This document shows positions 10,555 through 21,087 of a stretch of DNA of 22,091 nt, piece by piece. The DNA lies in contig NQWY01025226.1 of NCBI GenBank assembly GCA_019425655.1, forward strand, positions 1 to 22,091, in the 5' to 3' direction. The first letter of the stretch is position 1. Each line of letters opens with the position of its first letter. The translations under genes were made by a program, and so were the position numbers. The DNA is from Rhizophagus prolifer. Lineage: Eukaryota; Glomeromycota; Glomeromycetes; Glomerales; Glomeraceae. The notes below the pieces were generated by a model that was not told the DNA's origin, ran no database searches, and saw only the letters and a list, made by a program, of their open reading frames with translations.

Positions 10555-12337
10555 ATGTTCAAAAGGTTTACTTCTGCTCCTCAAGAAAATAACAAAGAGT
10601 CTAATCTGGAAAATAGAGAACAAGTTATAAAAAAGTTTCGTGACTTATTAGGAAAGGACAATGAAAAGTATGACGACAATGTAAGTTTGCTAAATAAATT
10701 TGATAGACCTTGATGAGATTTGCAACCGCTAGAAGCTATCAATTGGTAACATGACATTAATTTTATTTGAAAAATTGAAACTATAAATTATTTATTAATG
10801 CACAATATAATTAGGATAAAGCAAAAGAAAAACTTCTAGAAACTATTACTTGGCGCGATTTAGAAGGTATCGATTCAATTCCTCTTCCTATACTAAACCC
10901 TGGTACTCCGATTCTTTGTCCTATAAGAGGGCTTGAACCTATCATGCCTGATACCAATGTTGAAGCGAGTAATGGTGTACCAGAAAATATCTTAAGAATT
11001 TATGAATATTTTGGCGGTAATGCCGTGCACAAGACAGATAAAGAAGGAAGAGGAATTTACATTGAAAGATTGGTAAGAAGATTAGATATTAATTTATTAT
11101 ATAATTAACATTCAATAACTTCTATTTATAATTTTTAGGGATATCATGATTCAAAAAGGCTAGCAAAATATGTAAAACAAGAAGAGTTAATAAATTGGCA
11201 TATTAGATGTCAAGAATTCTCACATCGTGTTATTATGCCAGAATTGAGTAGAAGAGCGGGTAAAATTATTGATAAGGAAACAGTAATATTTGACTGTGAA
11301 GGAATGGGTTTTCATCGTAAGTTCTTGTATGGCTTCTTTTATATTTAAATTTTTCTAAAAAAAACTTCTTTTTATATACTATATATATTAGAGCTTAATT
11401 TGCCAGGTTTGACTCTTTATCGTGCAATTGCAGAATTAGATCAAAAATATTACCCAGAAAGATTAGGAAAGCTGTTCGTTGTAAATGCACCTTTTGCGTT
11501 TATGACAATTTGGGCGTTAGCAAAAAAATGGTTAGATCCTGGAATGTTAAAAAAAGTTCATATCTGTGATAAAAATTTTAAGGTACGTGTAAAGAGAAGA
11601 TAAAAAATTTTCTTGAATTTCGCCATTTTTTGGTTTAAAAAAAAAAAAACATGTACGTGTTCTCACATGCCAGGTATTAAAATCTTTCATTACAAACTAG
11701 TTTAAATATTCGTCTACGTACAACCTGTTAAATTTTTTAATATGGAAACTCTATACTAGGTGGATGCGTTCCGTCTGTGATTTTGAATAATATTCCATCC
11801 CTTACTTCATCTCTTTCTTTAACCCCTACATCGACTCGACCTTCTACGCCTATCCCTTCCGATTCTAAAAAAGACGGATTTATTGGGCGTTTGCGTATTC
11901 TTAAAGGAGATTTTCGTTCATGCGAAGTCATTGCTGCAATTAGTGGCGAAGATAGTAATATTAGTAAAAACAATGTGGAAATAAGTTTTAGAGTTGTGGA
12001 AGGGAAAGGAGAAGTTAAATTCGGGGTAAAATTTATCAAGGTTGATTCTAATACGAGATATGAAGAAAAAGTGTAAGTTAAATCAAAATTATAGTATGAT
12101 ATTATTAAAAAATTTCGTATTCGTATTACTGACGATTCTTTTGTATTGTATTTAAGAATAATGCCACCAACGCTTTTGGTTGAAGATGATTCTATTATGA
12201 CACATAAGCATGCATTTCAAACCGATGATACAGGTGAGTTTATATTTACATGGTATTTCGATCAATGGAGCGAATCCGATTCTTGCGTGATTGAAAATTC
12301 TATTATGGTTAACGGGGAATTATATGGAGATCAATAA
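10555..12337 (+). CDS. SEC14 (CRAL-TRIO) and GOLD domain protein, reading frame unresolved in the middle
   Basis: Phosphatidylinositol-transfer-like protein, expected at the cytosolic face of membranes in lipid signalling or traffic. Exons: 10555-10680, 10815-11072, 11139-11316, 11392-about 11582, a segment ending at 11673, 11760-12072, 12157-12337. The CRAL-TRIO domain spans exons 2-4 (VIFDCEGMGFH, YYPERLGKLFVVNAPF, LDPGMLKKV). The C-terminal exons give a GOLD-like beta fold ending WYFDQWSES...ENSIMVNGE. TCTCSHMPG, split by an intron before GCVPSV, is the usual Cys-rich link after CRAL-TRIO. Between 11583 and 11650 no single frame connects the two halves. KEKIKNFLEF (11591-11620) is in one frame and the TCTC segment in another, across an A13 run (11637-11649). 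A strong GTACGT donor at 11583 has no suitable acceptor. Either the sequence has indels here or the gene is damaged. All flanking exons look intact. Confidence 0.75.
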
Positions 12338-12513
12338 ATTTATCTAAATTATACTCAAACTTTTTTTTGTGTGTGTACAATTTGAATCAGACTGATTAAT
12401 TGATCACATGAGTATGGTAAAATGATCTTTCAAGAATATTCTAGATATAATAGTCTATTATATATAAAGTAACTGAAAAAAAAATTTTCGACAGTAATTC
12501 TTTCTCATTAAAA
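12338..12513. promoter_or_regulatory. Promoter region of SGT1
   Basis: 176-bp spacer between SEC14-GOLD and SGT1. It contains GATCACATGA near 12402, one base off the TCACGTGA core seen in other promoters of this window. No core promoter element is otherwise clear. Confidence 0.3.
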
Positions 12514-13720
12514 ATGACGTCTGCGGAAGAACTTTACAAACAGGCTAATGATGCTTTCTTTGAAGACGATTATGACGAAGCTTTAGAGCTATATAACAAA
12601 GCTATTAATTTGGACGCGACTAACCCTGAATATTTTTTGAAAAGGTACTTATTTCAGTACAAAAGTAAAATTATGATATTTATTAATAATTTTATCAAAT
12701 TAGGTCGGCTACATATCAAAAAATGAAAAAGAAGGGTAAAGAATCCTTAGCTGACGCCGAGAAAGCACTTAGTTTAATTGAAAGTATTGAACAAAACGAA
12801 CAAAACTCAATTAAAGCAAAAGCCTTATTGAGAAAAGGGTAAAACAGGTTATCTAAAATTTGTTGTATTATGATTTCATTTTAATTACAAATAGTAATAT
12901 TATATATATATTTCTTTAGTATTGCGTTATTTGAGAGCTTAAAAATTATCAGGAAGCAAAGAATGCACTTGAATCTTCTAAAGAATTGAATCCTAATGAA
13001 AAATCATTAGCTACTTGGTTAAAAAAGACTGATGCAGAATTGGAGAAAAGTAAGCCAAATTATTTTTACTTGCCAATACAGGATTTTTTTTCAATAATTA
13101 ATAAATTTTCGATTCATTCAACCGGATGAAGTCCCTAAACCAACACCAACACCTCCAGATTCGGCTGGTTTCTTATCTCAAAGTCGCGTAAGGCATGAAT
13201 GGTATCAAAATGAAAACTTTGTTATTGTCAGCATTTTCATTAAAAATGTCAAGAAAGAAACGGTTCATGTTGACATGACGGAAAAAAGTTTATCTGTTAC
13301 GGTGAAACTTCCTACTGGATCTGATTATTCATTAGAACTTGAACCACTTGCACATGAAATAGTTCCAAAAGAAAGTAAATATGATGTATTGTCCACTAAA
13401 ATTGAAATTAGACTCAAAAAGGGCAATGTTGGTGTTAAGTGGGGAGTCTTGGAAGGAGAAGATGCTATAGTAGGATCGGTTGCTTATCCATCATCTGCAA
13501 AACATGCAAAAAATTGGGACGCATTCCAGAAGGAGAGGCAGCTTTGAATTCTTTATTCCAACAGTTATATAAAGATGCTGATGATGATACTAAAAGAGCC
13601 ATGTTGAAGAGTTATACAGAGAGTAGCGGAACTTGTCTTAGCACAAATTGGAATGAAGTTAGTAAAGGTGAAGTAGAAACAAAACCTCCTGAAGGAATGG
13701 TCGCCAAAAAGGTGAAGTAA
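12514..13720 (+). CDS. SGT1: SGT1 HSP90 co-chaperone (TPR-CS-SGS), two one-base frame breaks
   Basis: Co-chaperone linking HSP90 to SKP1/SCF ubiquitin ligase and kinetochore assembly (in plants and animals also to NLR sensors). Exons: 12514-12644, 12704-12838, 12920-13049, 13132-13720. TPR repeats fill exons 1-3 ([17 protein letters not shown]...). The CS domain is in exon 4 ([16 protein letters not shown]...[11 protein letters not shown]), followed by the SGS domain ([41 protein letters not shown]). Two places need one extra base: at an A5 run (12941-12945), where one A more gives [12 protein letters not shown], and at about 13527-13535, between KNWDAFQK and EAALNSLFQ. There is no room for an intron at either site. 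Both domains are otherwise full and conserved, so sequence error is more likely than a pseudogene. Confidence 0.85.
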
Positions 13721-13846
13721 GAAAAAAAAATCATTCGCTAATCATATGATTTATTCGACTTTTTTATGGACTATTAAATGTAATAGTGGACATCCTAAAC
13801 TTTTTATAAGTAAGAGCTAGCAATGATTAAAAGCTTTTTTCTTTAT
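13721..13846. terminator. Convergent 3' ends of SGT1 and AsnRS
   Basis: The two stop codons are only 126 bp apart, so the 3' UTRs probably overlap or share this AT-rich stretch. No hairpin stands out. Confidence 0.35.
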
Positions 13847-15401
13847 TTAAAATTTACAATTTTCAGCTGATCTAGGAAAAGGTATAACATCTTTAATATT
13901 TTCTAAACCAGTAACATACAATAAAAATCTTTCAATTCCCATACCAAAACCACCGTGAGGAACACTACCAAATTTTCTTAAATCTAAATACCATTTATAA
14001 TCCTCCAAAGATAAATCCTTAGTTAAAATATTATTTTCTAAAATTGAATAACGTTCTTCTCTTAAACTACCACCAACCAATTCACCAATTTTAGGAAACA
14101 ATAAATCAGCACAAGCAACAGTTTTATTGTCATCATTTAAACGCATATAAAAAGGTTTTATTTCTTTTGGATAATTAATAACGAATAAAGGAGAATTACA
14201 ATAAGTAGTAGACAAAAATTTTTCATGATCAGATTGAAGGGAAGAGCCAAAAGAAATATCAAAAGAATTTTTTTTAAGAATATTTATAGCGTCATTATAA
14301 GACATTATAATAAAAGGATTTTTTAAAGTATTTTCTAAACGATTTAACAAATTATTATCAACAAACTGGTTGAAATAATCAATATCTTGATAAGAATTAT
14401 CCAATAAAAATTGGATAATATATTTAATCGAATTTTCAATAAAATTGTATAAATCATTCAAAGAAGTGATAAAAGAAATTTCGCCCTCTAACATCCAAAA
14501 TTCTGATAAATGTTTTGAAGTAAAAGAATTTTCGGCTCTAAAAATTGGACCGATTGAATATACACGAGGGATATATGATGAAATTGATTCTGCATGTAAT
14601 TGACCTGACACCGTTAAATAAACTGGTTTACCAAAAAATTCTTCTTGTTTTGATGTAGTATTCGATGTTGTAAGCTTGAATACTTCACCACCACCTTCAC
14701 AATCTGATGTTGTTATAATCGGTGTATGAATTTGTATAAATTCATTTTTCTTTTTAATAAATAGTTTATTATAATTAGTTAATTTAAAAATATAAATGTT
14801 ACATAATAAAATGTTCATAGTACCTGAAAAAAATATTGTAAACCTAGCATAGTAGAACTTCTTATACGTAATATAGCACTAAAAATATTAGATCTAAAAC
14901 GCAAATGGTTTATTTCACGAAGAAACTCCATCGAATGATGTTTTTTTTGTAGTGGTTCCAAACATCTTACTTACAGAATCACATTCACCTAAAATTTCAA
15001 CTTTATTTACTTGTAATTCTTTAGTTTGTCCTTTTCCAATACTATCAACTAATATACCATGTAATCTAACACAAGTACCAGTTGTCAATCTAAATAATAA
15101 TTAAATATATAGGTGTAAAATAAAAAAGTTTTTTTTTTAAAAAAAAAAGATAATAAATAAAATTATTGTTATCAAACTTTTTAGCGTCTTCATTTGAAAG
15201 TATAGCTTGTAAGCCTCTCGCGTTTGTACCATCATTAATAGAAGCAAAAGAAACATTTTTTTGTATTCTTACAGTACGTATCCATCCGTTTACTTGTATT
15301 TCTGCACCTACTTGTGACGATGTTATTATATTATTTATTGTTCTTGTTGGTAATAAGTTTGATAATACGTTTGGTAAATTTGAATATAAACGAAAGACCA
15401 T
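13847..15401 (-). CDS. SLM5: Mitochondrial asparaginyl-tRNA synthetase, one frame break
   Basis: Class II aminoacyl-tRNA synthetase charging mitochondrial tRNA-Asn. Exons: 15401-15178, 15089-14824, 14749-13847, about 463 aa. The N-terminal OB-fold anticodon-binding domain ([22 protein letters not shown]) is followed by the catalytic core: [17 protein letters not shown], the motif 2 region [19 protein letters not shown], and motif 3 [10 protein letters not shown]. It ends [10 protein letters not shown].., close to NARS2 and bacterial AsnS rather than cytosolic DED81. The first 20 residues are Arg/Asn/Leu-rich without acids, consistent with a mitochondrial presequence. Exons 1 and 2 sum to one base more than a multiple of three. 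The frame shifts between GECDS and [11 protein letters not shown] next to an A8 run (T8 at 14941-14948); seven A's would restore it. The divergent start faces MEMO. Confidence 0.9.
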
Positions 15402-15550
15402 TTTTGTTTAACAGATAAAATATAATTTTTGATAATTCATCTGATAATCCGAAAATGCGTGATAATTGCGAATTATTGTGATAAATAACCATACATGGTA
15501 AAAGAAATTCATTAAACATTTTTTTTTTGCGCGTTTATTTCAATTTAAAT
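15402..15550. promoter_or_regulatory. Compact bidirectional promoter, AsnRS / MEMO
   Basis: Only 149 bp lie between the divergent start codons, so both 5' UTRs and promoters must share this segment. It is AT-rich with a T8 run (15521-15528) followed by GCGCG near the middle. No CACGTG core is present. Confidence 0.45.
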
Positions 15551-17104
15551 ATGTCGAGTAGAAGCGCTTACCATGCTGGCTCTTGGTACACTGACCAAGG
15601 TAAAAAAATCTGTTTTAGATTGAAGTAATAAAGTCAGCTCTATAAATTCATTCTCTTTTGGTAATAAACACAATTTCGAAATTAATTCTTAAGAGAGGTG
15701 TGCATTTATATAGATTTAAACTGAACTAGAGTGTGGAGGGTATACGTAGTGAATGTATTTATAGAGTACATTTATGACCGTGCCGTGTTTAAAATCATGC
15801 AACTAACATTTATACTATATATTTTTTTATTAAAGGACCCCGCTTAAATAAGGAACTTACCCAGTGGTTAGATGAAGTTCCACCTACAACAGTAGACAGT
15901 GTTCCTATACCTGTTCCCGGTGCTAGAGCTATTATTGCTCCGTAAGAAAAAAAATTTTTTTTTTTCACTATTTTAATTTTAATCTGATTATAATTTTTAG
16001 ACATGCAGGATATTCGTATAGTGGACCTGCCGCGGCATTCGCTTATAAAAGTATCAATCCCGATTTTGTGTATATATTTTGATATTAATTTATATACAGT
16101 CGTTTTATTATTAAAAAAAATTGAATAAAAGTTTAATTTTTATTTATCCTGTTTTAGGAAACGCGTATTTATACTTGGACCTTCACACCATGTTAGATTT
16201 TCTCAGTGTGCACTTTCTCAATGTTCTCAATATGAAACACCTTTAGGAAATTTGATTTTGGATACTAAAAGTAAATATATCATTTTCATTGTGTTATATT
16301 TATAAACAAATTTATTTAGCTTTTTTTATACAGTTATCGAAGAATTGAAACAAACAGGACATTTTGAAACTATGTCTCAAGAAATTGATGAGGAAGAACA
16401 TAGTATTGAAATGCATTTGCCATATACCTATAAAATCTTAGAAAGGTTTTTATATTTAATTTGTTATTTTTGTTATTATTTAATATTTTAATAATTTTAT
16501 TCTTTCATTTTTATTAGTAAGATTGATTCCATTACAATTGTTCCTATATTGGTGGGATCTTTAACTGCAGACAAAGAAATGTTTTATGGAAAATTATTTG
16601 CTCCATATCTTGCTGATCCGTCCAATCTTTTTATCATTTCATCTGATTTTTGTCATTGGTAAATAATTAAGTAATTCAAAGAAAGATGATAGATTTAAAT
16701 AATAACCTATTGGTTTTTTTTGCTTAAATAGGGGACATCGATTTTCATATACATATTATTCGACATCACCAGACAGTGATGGCATTTATCTTTCACGTAG
16801 ATCTGATACATCATTAACAACCCCTATATATAAATCCATTGAAAATCTTGATAGGAAGGGAATGGATATTATTGAAAAGATAAACCATAAAGAATTTACT
16901 TCATATCTTGCTAAGACAAAAAATACTATATGTGGAAGGCATCCTATTGGAGTACTTTTATGCGCGATTAATGCATTACCATTAGCTGTTGACGAATCTC
17001 AACAACCGAAGATTCGATTTATACATTATGCACAATCTAGCCATGTAAAACATGAAGGAGACAGTAGCGTTAGTTACGCCTCAGCTTATGTTTACCTTCC
17101 TTAG
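15551..17104 (+). CDS. MEMO1: MEMO family protein (MEMO1/MHO1 homologue)
   Basis: Member of the MEMO family, structurally related to class III extradiol dioxygenases. In animals MEMO1 acts in cell motility and as a copper- or iron-binding redox protein. Seven exons: 15551-15599, 15836-15941, 16001-16069, 16158-16270, 16334-16445, 16518-16658, 16732-17104; 320 aa in phase (human 297). Family signatures are [49 protein letters not shown] and [13 protein letters not shown]. The conserved His in APHAGY (residue 53), the His of GPSHH (85/86) and the Cys of TICGRHP correspond to the metal-site residues known in MEMO1. A short insertion around [18 protein letters not shown] (exon 7) is not in the human protein. 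Intron 1 (236 nt) is long. It ends 42 bp from the convergent methyltransferase. Confidence 0.93.
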
Positions 17105-17146
17105 AAATAAATATTAGAATCAGTTTTGATTTCAAATTAATAAATA

Positions 17147-18639
17147 TTATAAATTGGGTAATTTTCTAAATTTTCCTTGTAACCATATTCTGTACATTTG
17201 TAATTTACGATGTCTATTTACAATTAATCTACGATCTACGGCATTTTGCTCAATCGAAAATTTTGATCCCCAAATTTTTTCAATTTCATCTTAAAAAAAT
17301 AAAGAAAATTGAATGTGGCTTGTTAAGAACACGTACAAAGTATATCTTTAAATAATATACAAACCTGATGTAAAAAAATAAACTCTTGTACCGTCACCAC
17401 GAACATAAAAATTATCAGATAACATACGGCCTTCTTTAAACCTTAATTGCACCATATCATATCTACCATAATCTAATTTAAATAGGATAAGTTCAGAATT
17501 ATGAGTATGCAATAATTATATTAAATATAATAATACCTCTAAATAATACAAGACCGCCAGGTTTAAGCATTTTATAAACATTGTCAACAGCTTGATTCCA
17601 ATCATTAGGACATAAAGCAGACATTACAAATATTAATACAATAATATCTAAACTATTAGGTTCGATATATTCAATTGGAATATGTTTATTTGTTAAATCC
17701 CATACAAATGCTTTAGAATGATTTGGATTATATTCTTTATTATTCTAAAAAAGAGAGGGAAAATTTCATTAGATAAAACAATTCTTTTTTTTTCCTAGAT
17801 AAAAAAGTAACTTAACTTTAACTACTTGAATAGCGTTTTCAGCGAAATCACAAGCATAAATAAATAAATTTGAATTTTTATTAATGGAAAGTAAAGGAAA
17901 CATCGTATTTCCTGCTCCACATCCTATTTCAAAAATTTTTTTATTTCCACTCTATGAAAATATATATTCATAATAATATTAAAAAAAAGTTATTAAAAAA
18001 AGAAGTAAAAAAATTTAAATTGAACTTACATCAATATTTGTTGTATTATGTAATTCAGGAAATTCAATTTTTAACCATTGACGATCTTTAAAAAATTTAT
18101 TTTCATTATGTTTGTAAAATGTATTCCAAAATTCTGATGGATCTTGTAAATATTTTTCTTTTAAAAATATAATCATATTTGTTAAAATCGTTTTAATGAT
18201 ACTATAAAAATAAAAGATTATAATGAAATTTATCTTTACGTTGTTCTTCTAATGCCATTGGATTATTTGATTGTAATAATACTTTTTGTTTAGCAGCCTT
18301 TTCTTGTTCTTCATCCCATTCAACATGATCCCTTTTTTAAAGAAAATAAAATTTTTCAATATAAGTGTATTAATTTAATATATAATTATCGTTACTTTCT
18401 TACCAAGCATTATGACGCCATACATCCTCTTTATTTTCTAATAAACGAGTGCCAAAGGTTTTCGATTCTTGATGAATATCTTTAACACTGGACCAATCCT
18501 TTTTAAGTTTTGTGTTATCAGAAGAGGGAGGAATATCTTTCTTTTCAGTTGCTTGTGACATATTAGTAGTACTATACTTATTGATAATATACGCTAAGGT
18601 AAGGATATAAAGTGAATTTCGAGGAGGAACTTTAAACAT
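17147..18639 (-). CDS. METTL2: tRNA N3-methylcytidine methyltransferase (METTL2/METTL8 type)
   Basis: SAM-dependent enzyme forming m3C32 in the anticodon loop of tRNA-Thr (and Arg or Ser in some lineages). Exons: 18639-18404, 18331-18240, 18157-18030, 17951-17817, 17744-17537, 17472-17365, 17289-17147; 349 aa, phases agree. The N-terminal signature [23 protein letters not shown] is typical of METTL2/METTL8 and yeast Trm140. The SAM motif is [15 protein letters not shown] (from about 158), followed by acidic CDFAENAI, then FVMSAL, ML+[15 protein letters not shown] and [11 protein letters not shown]. There is no actin-binding extension like that of yeast Abp140/Trm140. Two in-frame starts exist: M1, preceding a basic/hydrophobic 26-residue leader, and M27 (18561). 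The leader could be a mitochondrial signal. Divergent from HOM2 with a MITE-like element between. Confidence 0.92.
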
Positions 18640-18752
18640 TTTAGTAAAAAAAAATGTGCCAAATTTTGATTGGGTAATGTTAATTACGACTATATGAATG
18701 GAAAAATATCTTATTGGAGGGTCCTGTACTCTAATTGGATATGTTCAGACCT

Positions 18753-18998
18753 GACCTGCACAGCAAAAAGCCGGGGTTACAGCCAAAAAATTTGATTTTT
18801 GTTACAAAGCCATTTAATTAGTCAGGAACAAATTTTATTGTTTACAATATCTTTTACCGTATTACTTTTAGCAAATGGTATAAATGCATTGAAAAAGACC
18901 GACACATTTAATGAATTCCTTAATTTTTTTATAACTGATAAGTAATGATCTACTAAAATCATATAATTACCCTAACCCCGGCTTTTGCTGTGCGGGTC
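18753..18998. mobile_element. MITE-like element with 26-27 bp terminal inverted repeats
   Basis: The left end, 18753-18779, and the right end, 18973-18998 read on the minus strand, share GCACAGCAAAA.GCCGGGGTTA. They differ by one T/C mismatch and one A in a run. The ends are GC-rich, but the 193-bp interior is AT-rich and has no open frame. This is the structure of a non-autonomous DNA transposon (MITE). A weaker match, GATATG, lies outside both ends (18738-18743 and the inverse near 19001-19006), so the element may extend slightly further. I see no clear target-site duplication. It sits in the 419-bp divergent promoter between METTL2 and HOM2. Confidence 0.65.
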
Positions 18999-19058
18999 CC
19001 CATATCTAAATCTTAAATAGATAATCTAAATTTTCACTGAATTAAAAAAAAAAAAAAA

Positions 19059-20217
19059 ATGACAAAAGTCAAAACTGGTATATTAGGAGCGACAGGAACA
19101 GTGGGGCAACGGTTCATAGTATTATTATCATCACATCCACAATTTATTATTCATTCTATCGGAGCTTCTTCTCGGTCAGCCAGTAAAAAGTATGTAGAAG
19201 CCACAAAATGGAAGATGACAAGTTATATACCCGAACAAGTTAAAGATATGGTGGTTAAAGAATGTAAAGCTGAATTATTTAATGATTGTGATGTAGTATT
19301 TTCTGGCTTGGATTCTGATGTCGCTGGTGAAATTGGTAAATTTGTAAAACAAAATTTACGATTTGCACAAAATTGGTTTTAATTATGTACTAAATTACAC
19401 ACATATATTTTTAGAAATGGAATTTTTAAAAGCGGATCTGGTAATTTTTTCTAATGCAAAAAATTATAGAAGAGATCCGGTTGTTCCTTTAATAGTTCCA
19501 ACAGTAAATCCATCACATTTTAATATAATTCCACATCAAAGGTCGGTTCATTCACTTGAAAAAGGAATGTTGGTAACAAATTCAAATTGTTCAACAACAG
19601 GGCTCGTGGTAGCATTAAAACCATTACAAGATGCATTTGGTCCAATAGAATTTGTAATAGTACAAACAATGCAAGCAATATCGGGAGCGGGATATCCAGG
19701 AGTATCATCATTAGATATATTTGATAATGTAGTCCCTTTTATCAGTGGAGAAGAAGAAAAAATTGAATATGAAACTTTAAAAATTTTAGGGGAATTAGAT
19801 TCAAATCAAAAAGAATTTAAGTTATTATCATCTACAAATGTTTCGGCTATTTGTAATAGAGTACCTGTTATTGATGGACATACAGAATGTGTATCAATTA
19901 AATTTAAAAATCAACCTTCACCTAACCCTCAACAAATTATTGATGTATTCGATTCTTATGTAAGTGAAGCTCAAAAAATCGGATGTTATTCTGCTCCAAA
20001 AAAACCTATTATTATTCGTTATGATAATGATAGACCACAACCTAGATTAGATAGAGATAATGGCAATGGTTATAGTGTTACAATTGGGAGAGTTAGGAAA
20101 TGTAATGTATTGGATATTAAATTTACTTTATTAGTACATAACACTGTTTTAGGTGCTGCTGGTAGCAGTATTTTAAACGCAGAAATTGCTTTAGCTAAAG
20201 GATTATTGAAAATTTAA
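19059..20217 (+). CDS. HOM2: Aspartate-semialdehyde dehydrogenase
   Basis: NADPH-dependent cytosolic enzyme converting aspartyl-4-phosphate to aspartate semialdehyde, the branch step to homoserine, threonine and methionine. Two exons, 19059-19335 and 19415-20217, give 359 aa, the usual fungal length (about 365). The NADP loop is GATGTVGQRF (10-19). The catalytic cysteine is C151 in NSNCSTTGL, and the substrate/His block is RVPVIDGHTECVSIKF. The 79-nt intron starts GTAAAT and ends TTTTTAG; splicing joins AGEIE to MEFLKADLVIFSNAKNYR in phase. A 17-A run directly precedes the ATG. The enzyme is absent from animals, which supports a fungal source. Confidence 0.95.
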
Positions 20218-20890
20218 TTGGCAAGAAGATGGCTTTTAAAAATTTAATAATAAAATACGTAAAATAGTAAATGTAGATATTATTTTTTTGTTTTAATTTA
20301 TTAATAAAAATAATCTAAGTTCATGCAGATTTAAAATAATTGTTATTTGATCGCGTTACTTCACATGCATAACAATAATCAATGGATAGTAACGTAACTT
20401 TATTACATGTTAAATTCACAAAGTAAAATAAACTAACTATGACTACCGTATTTACTGTTGCCGCATCTGATGTAACCAGTACAAAGAAAATAAAAAGAAA
20501 AAGATCCATATAGCTTATGGTGTCGGAAACCGTAATTGATTCTGTGCTGAATATATTGAGCCCACCTAACTCATTACATAGTGGAAGCGTTTGTGCAACG
20601 TAATCCTTAATATCTCACGTGAGAGTTTGTGAGAGTAATATCATTATGTAAGGGTTGTTCAGAGATTACTCGGTCTTTATGATTTGACGCGACCTTGGAT
20701 AGAGAGTTTATGGTGTCAGTTGGTTTTAGGTTTTAACAGTGTTTTAACAGAGTTGAGAAGCGTCCGGTAAATTTCAAGAGATGATTATTGCAAAATTCAC
20801 TTTTGAATGCGTATCAGCTCATTCCTTATGTTTTTTTTAATAATTTCCATATCGATATAATGACTTTTTTTTCATATGATTTAAAAAAAC

Positions 20891-20976
20891 CTCGATATAC
20901 CTAAAACTTGATATAACGTATACCGAACTTTTGTTGATTTACCGTATATAAAAAATTCTTTGATATACCCGAACTG
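20891..20976. repeat. Imperfect GATATACC/GAACT repeat units
   Basis: Units begin near 20894, 20910 and 20962, each with a GATATA(A/C)C core. Two end in CGAACT (around 20930 and 20976) and the first ends in AAAACTT. The style resembles subterminal repeats of pogo/Tigger-type DNA transposons (CTCGATATAACGAAC), but no inverted partner is visible in the window, so this may be a solitary remnant or chance. Confidence 0.3.
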
Positions 20977-21087
20977 TGATCACGTGGTTGGGATTTCAAC
21001 CATAATTTATGCTGGATTGCTGGCAAAGTTTTAAGAGAGATCTTTATGTTGTGTAAAAACATAAAATCTACATCACATGAAAATAAG

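Noticed and set aside
11674-11699. Alternative SEC14 exon reading VLKSFITN after splicing from the GTACGT donor at 11583 to the CAG at 11671-11673
   Set aside because: It stops at once and loses the GOLD domain. The TCTCSHMPG segment ending at 11673 followed by GCVPSV fits the family much better.
11737-12039. 100-codon minus-strand ORF
   Set aside because: Shadow of the GOLD-domain exon of the SEC14-GOLD gene on the opposite strand.
15810-16004. 64-codon minus-strand ORF
   Set aside because: Antisense to MEMO exon 2, whose plus-strand frame has clear family motifs.
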